A DNA stretch of 13,619 nucleotides from Xanthobacteraceae bacterium (GCA_025929595.1 JAICQA010000036.1:1-13619); one strand, 5' to 3'. Shown: positions 1-6,957, numbered from the stretch's first letter. Numbers and translations are program-made. Notes: generated from the letters alone by a model not told the origin.

Positions 1-861
1 CAGGCGGCGGACCTTATTGCAAAGGTCGATGGCGTCACGGCGCAAGTGACGGCGTTTCATGCGCTTGAGGATCAGGTCGTCGCCATGCTGGAGCGACAGG
101 TGCAGATGCGGCATCAGCCGATTTTCTTCCGCGATCGCGCGAAGAAGATCGCCGTCGATCTCGACCGGGTCGAGCGATGAAATACGCAGGCGCGGCAGTT
201 CCGGCACATGGCGCAGAATCGCGCGCACCAGCGCACCGAGCCGCGGCTGGCCGGGCAGATCAAGGCCCCAGGCGGTGAGATCGACGCCTGTCAGCACGAT
301 TTCCCGGTAGCCGTTCTCAACGAGTTTTCGCGCCTGCGCGACCACTTCGCCCATGGCGACGGAGCGCGACGGGCCGCGACCGTAAGGGATAATGCAGAAG
401 GTGCAGCGGTGGTCGCAGCCGTTCTGGACCTGCACGAAGGCCCTCACATGACCGTCGAGGCCATCCACGAGATGCAGTGCTGTCTCGCGCACGGAGCCGA
501 GGTCGTCGATTTTCACTTTCTCTTCGGCGCTGACACCGAAATCGAGCGCACGCTTGGCGCCGGTCCAAGTCTCGGCGTGCAGCTTGGCGTGATTGCCGAG
601 CACCTGATCGACTTCGCGCATCTCGGCGAATGTCTCAGGCTCGGTCTGCGCGGCGCAGCCGGTCACCAGAATGCGGGCTTGCGGTTGTTCGCGCTTGAGG
701 CGGCGGATGGTCTGCTGCGCCTTGCGCACGGCTTCCGCTGTGACGGCGCAGCTATTGATGACGACCGTGTTGTCGAGGCCCGCGGCTTCGGCGTGACGGC
801 GCACGGCTTCGGACTCCGAAACATTCAGGCGGCAGCCGAAGGTGACGACATCAACGCTCAC
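1..861 (-). CDS. mtaB: tRNA t6A37 methylthiotransferase MtaB (C-terminus cut off by window edge)
   Basis: Radical-SAM methylthiotransferase expected to convert N6-threonylcarbamoyladenosine at tRNA position 37 to its 2-methylthio form. The visible 287 residues start at a GTG and begin MSVDVVTFGCRLNVSESEA. Three N-terminal cysteines (C10, C38, C69) fit the auxiliary 4Fe-4S cluster of the UPF0004 domain. The radical-SAM CxxxCxxC is C149-DHR-C153-TF-C156, followed by IIPYGRGPSRS. The barrel continues through LRISSLDP and HLHLSLQ to the window edge; the remaining C-terminal part, including any TRAM domain, lies outside. The GTG is favoured because GAGG (868-871), overlapping the dapF stop codon, sits 6 nt upstream. 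It begins 8 nt after dapF, so the two are probably one transcript. The short N-terminus, FGCRLN wording and dapF linkage favour MtaB over MiaB or RimO. Confidence 0.92.
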   Translation of the reverse strand, partial: MSVDVVTFGCRLNVSESEAVRRHAEAAGLDNTVVINSCAVTAEAVRKAQQTIRRLKREQPQARILVTGCAAQTEPETFAEMREVDQVLGNHAKLHAETWTGAKRALDFGVSAEEKVKIDDLGSVRETALHLVDGLDGHVRAFVQVQNGCDHRCTFCIIPYGRGPSRSVAMGEVVAQARKLVENGYREIVLTGVDLTAWGLDLPGQPRLGALVRAILRHVPELPRLRISSLDPVEIDGDLLRAIAEENRLMPHLHLSLQHGDDLILKRMKRRHLRRDAIDLCNKVRRL

Positions 862-869
862 AACGCGCC

Positions 870-1739
870 TCAGGCCGGCGCGCCGAGCATGGCGGCCTCC
901 AGCTTGCCGGAGAATTCCATCTCCACCGGGCCGGTCATCAGGATGTGGTCGTCGCGCTCACGCCACTCGATGAAGAGATCGCCGCCGGGCAGCGTCACGC
1001 GCGTCTTGCGATCGGCGAGCTTGAGGCGGACGGCGGCGGCGTTGGCGGCACAGGCGGCAGAGCCGCAGGCCCTCGTCAGCCCCGCGCCGCGCTCCCAGGT
1101 GCGCAGGGTGAGATGATCGCGCGCCGCCACCTTGCAGAGCGAGATGTTGGCGCGCTCGGGGAATACGGGATGATTCTCCAAAAGCGGTCCGAGGCGCGCG
1201 AGGTCGTACGCGTTCACGTCGTCGACCCAGAAGATCGCGTGCGGGTTTCCCACATTCACCGCCGACGGCGAATGCAGCACCGGTGCGTCGATCGGGCCGA
1301 TCTGCAATTCGATATGGCGGGTGTCGCGGAATTCCTCGACGAGCGGGATCTCCTGCCAGCCGAAGCGCGGCGCACCCATGTCGACGGTCACGGTGTTCGG
1401 TGCGTCGATGCGGCAGGACGACAGCCCTGCCTTGGTTTCGAAATTCAGGACGTCCTTGCCGCTTTCATTCGCGATGAGTTGCGCAACACAGCGCATGCCG
1501 TTGCCGCAGGCGCCGGACTCCGAGCCGTCATTGTTGTAAATGCGGACATAAGCGTCGGTGCCCGGCGTCCTGGCCGGGTAAAGCGCCATGATCTGGTCGT
1601 AGGGCAGCACGTCGGGCCGAGCGAGCGCGCGCGCCTCTTCCGGCTTCACGGCCACGGGGTCCCGGCGCAGGTCGAGCACCAGGATCTCGTTGCCGAGACC
1701 GTTCATCTTCACAAAGGGGCGGTTGGTGAGTGCGCTCAT
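870..1739 (-). CDS. dapF: Diaminopimelate epimerase DapF
   Basis: Cytoplasmic, cofactor-independent epimerase that converts LL- to meso-diaminopimelate, the precursor of lysine and of peptidoglycan cross-links. The 289-residue protein has both family catalytic cysteines: C78 in SGACGNGMRCVA and C225 in TRACGSAACAA. The N-terminal FVKMNGLGNEILVLDLR and the central NVGNPHAIFWV are also typical. The ATG at 1739 is chosen because the protein then begins MSALTNRPFVKMNGLGN, the usual family start; an in-frame ATG at 1781 would add 14 residues of Arg-rich sequence. There is no Shine-Dalgarno upstream, but a TATAAG box lies where a -10 would place transcription start at or next to the ATG. It is followed 8 nt later by mtaB, a frequent pairing in Rhizobiales. 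Confidence 0.95.
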   Translation of the reverse strand: MSALTNRPFVKMNGLGNEILVLDLRRDPVAVKPEEARALARPDVLPYDQIMALYPARTPGTDAYVRIYNNDGSESGACGNGMRCVAQLIANESGKDVLNFETKAGLSSCRIDAPNTVTVDMGAPRFGWQEIPLVEEFRDTRHIELQIGPIDAPVLHSPSAVNVGNPHAIFWVDDVNAYDLARLGPLLENHPVFPERANISLCKVAARDHLTLRTWERGAGLTRACGSAACAANAAAVRLKLADRKTRVTLPGGDLFIEWRERDDHILMTGPVEMEFSGKLEAAMLGAPA

Positions 1740-1746
1740 GGCCGGA

Positions 1747-1752
1747 CTTATA
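1747..1752 (-). promoter_or_regulatory. Candidate -10 box for dapF-mtaB, possibly leaderless
   Basis: On the minus strand the sequence TATAAG matches five of six bases of the TATAAT consensus. It ends 7 nt before the A of the dapF ATG at 1739, the usual -10 to +1 distance, so transcription could start at the start codon. No good -35 is visible 16-18 nt upstream and there is no ribosome-binding site. The promoter call is inference from position and match only. Confidence 0.4.
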
Positions 1753-1815
1753 TGGCGAAGGCGGGGGCGGATGCGAGTCACCCGCCAGTCTGCGGCAAGC
1801 GTATGTAACGAGCCG

Positions 1816-2877
1816 TTAGACTTTCCAGACCTGACCCGGTTTCAGGCGGCCGAAGCGGGAAGCGGGGATGTTGGCCGCCTTCAGCGCCGCGTCGAGCGCC
1901 TTGGGCGGTGCATCGATGGCCTCATCCGCCATATGGAAGGTGCCGAAGTGATGCGCGAGCGCGAATTCCGCGCCGCTGTCTAGATAAGCCTTCACCGCCT
2001 CTTCCGGGTTCATATGGTTCTCGCTCATGAACCACCGCGGCTCGTAAGCGCCGATCGGCAGGAGTGCGAGCTTGAACGGGCCATACTGTTGGCGCGCGGA
2101 GCGAAAATAGAAACCGTCGCCGTAGCCCGAGTCGCCGACATGGTAGATGCGGCCGGCGGGCGTCTCGATCACGAACGACGCCCACAGCGCCTTGTTGCGG
2201 TCGGTCATGCCGCGCGCCGACCAGTGGCGCATCGGCGCGAGCGTCACCTTCACGCTCGGCGACAGGACGATCTCGCTGCCCCAGTCATGGGTCTCGACCG
2301 CAATCGAGGGGTCGGCGTCGAGCATGGCGGCGTCGTTGCCGAGCGGTGCGATCACGCGCGGTTTGTGCGGGGTCGCGAGCGCGGCGAGCGTCGCTGTGTC
2401 GAGATGGTCGTAGTGGCCGTGCGAGACAAGCACCGTGTCGATCGGAGGCAGGGCGTCGAACGCGATACCGGGGACGTTGACACGCTTCGGGCCGATGAAG
2501 CCGAACGGCGAGGCGCGCTCGGACCAGACCGGGTCGAGCAGGATGTTATGGCCGCCCGCCTGGACGAGGAACGAGGCGTGGCCCACGAGCGACACGCGCA
2601 GGTTCCGGCCGTCGACACGGCGGGGCGGCTTGTCCGCAAAGGGGCTCGGCGCATGCTCGGGCCATTCGGCGCGCTCGCGCGTGAACTGCCAGCGCCAGAA
2701 GTCGAACGGGCCGCGCAGCGAGTCGAGCTTGGGATCGAAAAAGCGCAGGCCGTCGAAATGGTCGGATACCGAACCCTCATAGAAGGGAGAGCGCTCGGCG
2801 CGCACATATGCGGCGCCGCCGAGCACAAGTCCGGCGGCGGGCATGATGGTGAGGAGGCGGCGGCGCGTGAGCTTCAT
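1816..2877 (-). CDS. MBL-fold metallo-hydrolase, NAPE-PLD/UlaG-like, with N-terminal export-like segment
   Basis: A 353-residue metallo-beta-lactamase-fold hydrolase. The metal-binding signature HGHYDHLD spans residues 153-160 (H153, H155, D157, H158). Further expected ligands are H218 in MRHWSARG, D249 in YHVGDSGYGDGF and H309/H310 in LAHHFGTFHM. The stretch SLVGHASFLVQ, then LLDPVWSERASPFGFIGPKR, resembles N-acylphosphatidylethanolamine phospholipase D and its bacterial relatives, so a phosphodiesterase acting on a lipid-like substrate is plausible; the real substrate cannot be read from sequence. The N-terminus MKLTRRRLLTIMPAAGLVLGGAAYVRA has consecutive arginines before a hydrophobic run, like a Tat signal or membrane anchor. 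The ATG at 2877 has no clear Shine-Dalgarno. It is on the same strand as dapF, 76 nt upstream of the dapF ATG, and probably has its own promoter. Confidence 0.88.
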   Translation of the reverse strand: MKLTRRRLLTIMPAAGLVLGGAAYVRAERSPFYEGSVSDHFDGLRFFDPKLDSLRGPFDFWRWQFTRERAEWPEHAPSPFADKPPRRVDGRNLRVSLVGHASFLVQAGGHNILLDPVWSERASPFGFIGPKRVNVPGIAFDALPPIDTVLVSHGHYDHLDTATLAALATPHKPRVIAPLGNDAAMLDADPSIAVETHDWGSEIVLSPSVKVTLAPMRHWSARGMTDRNKALWASFVIETPAGRIYHVGDSGYGDGFYFRSARQQYGPFKLALLPIGAYEPRWFMSENHMNPEEAVKAYLDSGAEFALAHHFGTFHMADEAIDAPPKALDAALKAANIPASRFGRLKPGQVWKV

Positions 2878-2976
2878 GGCGCGGGATATTTAGGTGATCC
2901 GGAGCCATGTTCCACCCGCTTTGTGACCCCTTGAGGACACGAAAGCGCAAGAAAAGGGCCGTTTACCAAGCTGTTC

Positions 2977-3005
2977 TTGACTAAGCGCGGCACGGCGCGT
3001 AGTCG
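2977..3005 (+). promoter_or_regulatory. Candidate sigma-70 promoter for the ffh-rpsP-rimM-trmD operon
   Basis: TTGACT (2977-2982, five of six consensus bases) is followed after exactly 17 nt by TAGTCG (3000-3005, a weak -10). It is the best -35 in the 273-nt gap between the divergent MBL gene and ffh. A start near 3012 would leave a leader of about 140 nt, which contains a small inverted repeat (GCGCCC/GGGCGC, 3103-3116). Confidence 0.4.
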
Positions 3006-3150
3006 TCCGCCATCTTCGACCGGCGAGATTTCCTCGCGGCCGACCGGGCCAAAGCGCTCAACGCTTTCAGCGAGCCCGGAGGTCACCGCCCGACAGCGCG
3101 TTGCGCCCTCGGGCGCGTTTGGCGTTGTGCATGAGGGCAGACGAACAGCG

Positions 3151-4674
3151 ATGTTCGACAACCTGACGAACCGGCTCGGCGAGATCCTCGACCGCCTGAC
3201 GAAGCGCGGCGCGCTTTCGGAAGGCGACGTGGCGGAAGCGCTGCGCGAAGTGCGCCGGGCGCTGCTCGAAGCCGACGTCGCCCTCGAAGTGGTGCGCGGG
3301 TTTGTCGATCGTGTGCGTGAGCGGGCGGTCGGCATCGAAGTCATCCGCTCCGTCACGCCGGGGCAGATGGTCGTCAAGATCGTGCATGACGAATTGATTG
3401 CGGTGCTTGGTTCGGACGCCAAGCCCATCGATCTCGCCGCCGCGATCCCGGTGCCGATCCTGATGGTCGGCCTGCAAGGCTCGGGCAAGACGACAACGAC
3501 CGCGAAGGTCGCGAAGCGCCTCACCGAGCGCATGAAGCAGAAAGTGCTGATGGCGTCGCTCGACACGCGCCGCCCGGCGGCGATGGAGCAGCTGGCTGTG
3601 CTCGGGAGCCAGATCGGTGTCGAGACGCTGCCGATCGTTGCGGGTGAGACGGCGGTTCAGATCGCGGGCCGCGCGATGCAGGCCGCTAAAGTCGGCGGCT
3701 TCGATGTCGTGATGCTCGACAGCGCCGGCCGCGTCACGGTCGATGAAGAATTGATGGCGGAAGCGGCGGAAGTCGCGCGCGTCGCGAATCCGCATGAAGT
3801 GCTGCTCGTGACCGACGCCCTTACCGGGCAGGACGCGGTTGCGACCGCACGCGCATTCGACGCCAAGCTCCCGCTCACCGGCATCGTTCTGACGCGCGTC
3901 GACGGCGACGGGCGCGGCGGCGCGGCGCTCTCCATGCGTGCCGTCACCGGCAAGCCGATCAAGCTGATCGGCGTCGGCGAAAAGCTCGATGCGCTTGAGG
4001 ACTTCGATCCGGCGCGTATCGCCGGCCGCATCCTCGGAATGGGCGATATTATTTCGCTCGTTGAGAAGGCCGCCGAAAATATCGACGCCGAGAAAGCACG
4101 CGCGGTCGCGGAGAAGATGCGCAAGGGCGCATTTGACCTCACCGATCTGCGCGAGCAGCTCTCGCAGATGGAAAAGATGGGCGGGCTCGGCGGCCTTATG
4201 GGTATGATGCCGGGTGTCGCCAAGATGAAGAACCAGATGGCGGCGGCCAATCTCGATGAGAGCTTGCTCAAGCGTCAGAAGGCGATCATCGACTCGATGA
4301 CCCCCGGCGAGCGCCGCAAGCCCGATGTGCTGAAGGCGTCGCGCAAGAAGCGCATCGCGGCAGGTTCCGGCACCAAGGTCGAGGAGATCAACCGGCTCCT
4401 GAAGATGCACCGGCAGATGGCCGACGTGATGAAAGCGATGGGCTCCGGCAAGCGCGGCATGATGGGCGGCCTTGCCCAGATGCTCGGCATGGGCGGCGGT
4501 GCGCCAAGCCCGGAGATGCTCAAGCAGATCGCGGACAAGATGCCGGGCGGGCTGCCCGGCGGCGGCTCGCCGCCGAATATTCCGGGCCTTCCCGGCGGCT
4601 TGCCGGGTCTGGGCAGCGGAAGGCTTCCCGGACTCGGCGGACTGCCGGGCCTCGGCACACCGAAGAAGAAATGA
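3151..4674 (+). CDS. ffh: Signal recognition particle protein Ffh (SRP54 homologue)
   Basis: GTPase that, with 4.5S RNA, recognises signal and membrane sequences on ribosomes and delivers them to FtsY at the inner membrane. The 507-residue protein starts MFDNLTNRLGEILDRL. It has the helical N domain (about 1-95), a P-loop GLQGSGKTTTT (108-117), DTRRPAA (138-144), G3 as DSAGR (190-194), G4 as LTRVDGDGRGG (248-258), GVGEKLDALEDFDP (274-287) and a methionine-rich M domain from about 320 with the RNA-binding stretch SRKKRIAAGSG. G3 and G4 vary from the enteric DTAGR and TKVDG. The tail (about 450-507) is Gly/Pro-rich with PGLPGG-like repeats and ends in lysines. The ATG at 3151 fits the family start; an in-frame TTG at 2977 would add 58 low-complexity residues. 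The nearest GAGGG (3133-3137) is 13 nt upstream. First gene of the operon. Confidence 0.97.
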   Translation: MFDNLTNRLGEILDRLTKRGALSEGDVAEALREVRRALLEADVALEVVRGFVDRVRERAVGIEVIRSVTPGQMVVKIVHDELIAVLGSDAKPIDLAAAIPVPILMVGLQGSGKTTTTAKVAKRLTERMKQKVLMASLDTRRPAAMEQLAVLGSQIGVETLPIVAGETAVQIAGRAMQAAKVGGFDVVMLDSAGRVTVDEELMAEAAEVARVANPHEVLLVTDALTGQDAVATARAFDAKLPLTGIVLTRVDGDGRGGAALSMRAVTGKPIKLIGVGEKLDALEDFDPARIAGRILGMGDIISLVEKAAENIDAEKARAVAEKMRKGAFDLTDLREQLSQMEKMGGLGGLMGMMPGVAKMKNQMAAANLDESLLKRQKAIIDSMTPGERRKPDVLKASRKKRIAAGSGTKVEEINRLLKMHRQMADVMKAMGSGKRGMMGGLAQMLGMGGGAPSPEMLKQIADKMPGGLPGGGSPPNIPGLPGGLPGLGSGRLPGLGGLPGLGTPKKK

Positions 4675-4712
4675 AGTTCAACCGATCAAACGATTATCGA
4701 AAGGAAGACTAA

Positions 4713-5117
4713 ATGCCGATCACCATCCGACTTTCCCGCACGGGCACCAAGAAGCGCCCGCAGTACCGAGTCGTCGTTGCCGATTCGCGCTATCCGCGCG
4801 ACGGCCGCTTCATCGAGAAGCTCGGCACCTACAATCCGATGCTGCCGAAGGACTCCAAGGAGCGCGTGCAGATCGACCTGGAGCGCGTGAAGCACTGGCT
4901 GTCGAAGGGCGCGCAGCCATCCGACCGCGTGCTGCGCTTCCTCGACGCCGCCGGCATCAAGAAGCGCGAGAAGCGCAACAATCCGGAGCGCGCCGTGCCG
5001 CGCAAGGAGCGCAAGGCGCAGGCCGAAGCTGCGGCTGCGGCGCCGAAGCCCGCCCCGAAGCCGGCTGCTCCGGCTGCCGAGCCTGCCGCTCCCGCTGCCG
5101 AGCCTGCCGCGAGCTAA
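4713..5117 (+). CDS. rpsP: 30S ribosomal protein S16 with Ala/Pro-rich tail
   Basis: Primary-region protein of the small ribosomal subunit, needed for 30S assembly. The conserved S16 core fills residues 1 to about 80, with IRLSRTGTKKRPQYRVVVAD, SRYPRDGRFIEKLGTYNP and KGAQPSDRVLRFLDAAG. The 134-residue protein is about 50 residues longer than enteric S16. The extra part is a basic linker, then a low-complexity Ala/Pro/Glu tail built from repeated AAPAAEP units. A strong Shine-Dalgarno AAGGAAG (4701-4707) lies 5 nt before the ATG. It is 38 nt downstream of ffh and 6 nt upstream of rimM, in the classical rpsP-rimM-trmD-rplS order. Confidence 0.97.
   Translation: MPITIRLSRTGTKKRPQYRVVVADSRYPRDGRFIEKLGTYNPMLPKDSKERVQIDLERVKHWLSKGAQPSDRVLRFLDAAGIKKREKRNNPERAVPRKERKAQAEAAAAAPKPAPKPAAPAAEPAAPAAEPAAS
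5073..5110 (+). repeat. 17-bp direct repeat coding the S16 tail
   Basis: GCTGCCGAGCCTGCCGC occurs twice without mismatch, at 5073-5089 and 5094-5110, a 21-bp period that stays in frame. It encodes successive Ala-Ala-Glu-Pro-Ala-Ala units at the end of rpsP and is prone to slippage in 7-codon steps. Confidence 0.85.
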
Positions 5118-5123
5118 CCGCGC

Positions 5124-5651
5124 GTGACCTTGAAGCGGGTTCGCGTCGCGAAGATCGGAGCCGCGCACGGGTTGCGCGGCGAGGTCCGGTTGTTCGTCGA
5201 TGCGGACGATCCGCTCTCGGTGAGGAAGCTCGGGCCGTTCGAGGACGCGGCGGGCAAGCGGCAGTTCAGGATCGCCGCGTTGCGCGAGGCGAAGGATCAT
5301 CTGCTCGTGCGCTTCGAGGGGGTGAGCGACCGCAATGAAGCGGAGCGGCTGACGAACGTGGAGCTTTACGTTCCGCGCGAGCGGTTTCCTGAAACGGAAG
5401 ACGAGAGCACGTTCTATCAGACCGACCTTGTCGGCTTGCGCGCAGAATCCGTGAAGGGCGAGCTGCTTGGCGAAGTGGTCGGGGTGCCGAACTACGGCGC
5501 GGGCGATCTGCTCGAAGTGAAGCCCGCGAGCGGTGCGACGTTTCTGGTGCCGTTTGCCGACCCGTTCGTGCCTGAGGTCGATGTTGCAGCGGGCAAGGTC
5601 GTGATTGAATTGCCGGAAGACTTCTTCGACACGGCGAAGCGTGACGCATGA
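5124..5651 (+). CDS. rimM: Ribosome maturation factor RimM
   Basis: Binds S19 and assists maturation of the 30S head domain. The 175-residue protein has the N-terminal RimM barrel, with VRVAKIGAAHGLRGEVRLF (7-25) and the AERLTNVELYVPRERFP stretch. The C-terminal PRC-barrel-like half carries FYQTDLVGLRA, LGEVVGVPNYGAGDLLEV, LVPFADPFVPEVD and a terminal LPEDFFD. Length is normal. The start is GTG, 6 nt after the rpsP stop, without a clear Shine-Dalgarno, so reinitiation from rpsP is likely. Its TGA overlaps the trmD ATG (ATGA), so trmD is translationally coupled. The start is supported by the family position of the KIGAAHGLRGEV motif. Confidence 0.95.
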   Translation: MTLKRVRVAKIGAAHGLRGEVRLFVDADDPLSVRKLGPFEDAAGKRQFRIAALREAKDHLLVRFEGVSDRNEAERLTNVELYVPRERFPETEDESTFYQTDLVGLRAESVKGELLGEVVGVPNYGAGDLLEVKPASGATFLVPFADPFVPEVDVAAGKVVIELPEDFFDTAKRDA

Positions 5652-6358
5652 GCTGGCGCGCAACAGTCCTCACGATCTTTCCCGAGCTCTTTCCGGGGCC
5701 GCTCGGTGCGAGCCTCGCGGGCAAGGCACTGGCCGCCGGCGTCTGGTCCTGCGAAGCCGTCGACATTCGCAACTTCGGCGAGGGGAAGCATCGCTCGGTC
5801 GACGACACGCCGGCGGGCGGCGGGCCGGGCATGGTGATGCGAGCGGATGTGCTCGCACGCGCCATCGATTCGGTTTCGCAACGAGACGATTCGCGTCCGA
5901 AACTTCTGCTGTCGCCGCGCGGAAAACCGCTCGACCAGGTCCGCGTTCGTCAGCTCGCAGCAGGGCCGGGGGTTGTTCTCCTCGCTGCCCGCTTCGAAGG
6001 CGTGGACGAGCGCCTCATCGAGGCGCGCAGGCTCGAGGAGGTCTCGATCGGGGATTACGTGCTCTCGGGCGGCGAGATCGCGGCCCATGCCCTGATCGAC
6101 GCCTGCGTGCGGCTTCTGCCCGGCGTCATGGGCAAGGAGGCGTCCGGGGCGGAGGAGAGCTTTGAGGCGGGACTCCTTGAGTATCCGCAATACACCCGGC
6201 CGCAGGAGTTCGAGGGACGGGGCATCCCGGAAATCCTCGTCTCCGGGGACCATGCGAAGGTAAAGGCCTGGCGGCGGGCCGAGGCCGAACGTCTCACCCG
6301 CGAGCGGCGGCCCGATCTCTGGGCAGGGCGGGGAGCCAAGCCGCCTGAAAAGGCATGA
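5648..6358 (+). CDS. trmD: tRNA (guanine-N1-)-methyltransferase TrmD
   Basis: SPOUT-family enzyme that uses S-adenosylmethionine to methylate G37 N1 in tRNAs reading CNN codons, preventing frameshifts. The 236 residues contain LTIFPELFPGPL, DDTPAGGGPGMVM (52-64), LSPRGKPLDQ (89-98), the knot segments AARFEGVDERLIE (113-125) and EVSIGDYVLSGGE (131-143), and LLEYPQYTRP (177-186). Two departures from the enteric sequence are visible. AARFEGVDER replaces CGRYEGVDER. The segment AEESFE (168-173) has Glu170 where, by eye alignment, enteric TrmD has its catalytic Asp169; this may be a lineage variant. The gene starts within the rimM stop (ATGA overlap). It ends in the region that provides a promoter for rplS. 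Confidence 0.96.
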   Translation: MSWRATVLTIFPELFPGPLGASLAGKALAAGVWSCEAVDIRNFGEGKHRSVDDTPAGGGPGMVMRADVLARAIDSVSQRDDSRPKLLLSPRGKPLDQVRVRQLAAGPGVVLLAARFEGVDERLIEARRLEEVSIGDYVLSGGEIAAHALIDACVRLLPGVMGKEASGAEESFEAGLLEYPQYTRPQEFEGRGIPEILVSGDHAKVKAWRRAEAERLTRERRPDLWAGRGAKPPEKA

Positions 6359-6383
6359 CAGCCGCCCCGATTTGCCCTATAGG
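6355..6383 (+). promoter_or_regulatory. Candidate sigma-70 promoter for rplS at the trmD stop codon
   Basis: ATGACA (6355-6360; five of six bases of TTGACA, and including the trmD TGA stop) is followed after 17 nt by TATAGG (6378-6383; four of six). Predicted start is near 6390, with a 5' leader of about 54 nt before the rplS ATG. Spacing and match are better than for any other promoter candidate in the operon. It would let L19 be made independently of ffh-trmD read-through. Confidence 0.55.
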
Positions 6384-6443
6384 CACCGCCGATCCCTTAC
6401 GGATAGAGAGCCAAGACGCCCGGCCGGGGCGCGAGAGGTTGCC

Positions 6444-6842
6444 ATGAACATCATTCAGACCATCGAGCGCGAGGAACTTGCCCGCGTCACCGAAGGCAAG
6501 CAGATCCCCGACTTCGGGCCGGGCGATACGCTCAAGGTCAATGTGAAGGTCGTTGAAGGCGAGCGCACGCGCGTGCAGGCCTATGAAGGCGTCTGCATCG
6601 CCCGTTCGGGCGCGGGCCTGCACGAGAGCTTCACGGTGCGCAAGATTTCCTACGGCGAAGGCGTCGAGCGCGTCTTCCCGCTCTACTCGCCGATGCTCGA
6701 TTCGATCGAAGTCGTGCGCCGCGGCAAGGTGCGCCGCGCCAAGCTCTATTACCTGCGCGGCCTGCGCGGGAAGAAGGCGCGCATCACCGAACGGCAGGAC
6801 GCGGTCAGCGGCGACGGCGAGGCGGCGGAAGCCAAGAACTGA
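6444..6842 (+). CDS. rplS: 50S ribosomal protein L19
   Basis: Large-subunit protein located at the 30S-50S interface. The 132-residue product has the whole L19 fold: an N-terminal helix MNIIQTIEREELARV, then FGPGDTLKVNVKVVEGERTRVQ, AYEGVCIARSGAGLHESFTV, RKISYGEGVERVFPLYSP, and IEVVRRGKVRRAKLYYLR. A short acidic Ala/Glu tail follows RITERQD, slightly longer than enteric L19. The ATG at 6444 is chosen for the family N-terminus and for AGAGG (6434-6438) 5 nt upstream; a longer in-frame reading from 6372 would add 24 Arg-rich residues. It is 85 nt after trmD, looser than the rest of the operon, with a promoter in the gap. A strong terminator closes the operon. Confidence 0.97.
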   Translation: MNIIQTIEREELARVTEGKQIPDFGPGDTLKVNVKVVEGERTRVQAYEGVCIARSGAGLHESFTVRKISYGEGVERVFPLYSPMLDSIEVVRRGKVRRAKLYYLRGLRGKKARITERQDAVSGDGEAAEAKN

Positions 6843-6868
6843 GTGCCATTACTTCGCGATCAAGTTTC

Positions 6869-6895
6869 AAAAAGGCCGGCTCCGCCGGCCTTTTT
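6869..6895 (+). terminator. Intrinsic terminator closing the ffh-rplS operon
   Basis: A perfect GGCCGGC/GCCGGCC stem (6874-6880 with 6884-6890) with loop TCC is flanked by AAAAA (6869-6873) and TTTTT (6891-6895), which extend the stem and give the T tract. It lies 27 nt after the rplS stop. Its symmetry means it could also work on the minus strand. Confidence 0.93.
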
Positions 6896-6922
6896 CGTTG
6901 GCGCAGCGCTGGCGTGCATTCA

Positions 6923-6951
6923 TTGCGGGTTGGTGCCCGCGGCGCTATATA
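6923..6951 (+). promoter_or_regulatory. Candidate promoter upstream of leuC and a small ORF
   Basis: TTGCGG (6923-6928) and TATATA (6946-6951) are separated by 17 nt. The expected start is near 6958, which is exactly the ATG of a 45-codon ORF. It is the only convincing promoter between the rplS terminator and leuC. If it drives leuC, the leader is about 205 nt. Confidence 0.45.
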
Positions 6952-6957
6952 CCTTGC

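Noticed and set aside
208..1116. 302-codon plus-strand open frame over mtaB and dapF
   Set aside because: It crosses the boundary of two clear minus-strand genes and has no recognisable domain; an antisense shadow.
2889..2913. A third GGAAC, 16 nt before a TAAA, upstream of the MBL gene on the minus strand
   Set aside because: The downstream element is TAAA, not CGTT or a one-base variant of it, so it does not meet the EcfG pattern.
2014..2934. 306-codon plus-strand open frame opposite the MBL hydrolase
   Set aside because: Antisense shadow with Arg/Glu/Val-rich low-complexity translation; the minus strand carries the full metal-binding motif set.
3103..3116. GCGCCC/GGGCGC inverted repeat in the ffh leader as a terminator or riboswitch
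   Set aside because: The loop would be only 2-4 nt, there is no T tract, and no larger conserved fold is visible.
2977..3150. N-terminal extension of Ffh from a TTG
   Set aside because: The added 58 residues are not Ffh-like, and the TTG is part of the candidate -35 box.
3067..4410. 447-codon open frame on the minus strand opposite ffh
   Set aside because: It is the antisense shadow of a high-GC gene: Arg/His/Leu-rich low-complexity translation, no start signal, and the plus strand encodes unmistakable Ffh.
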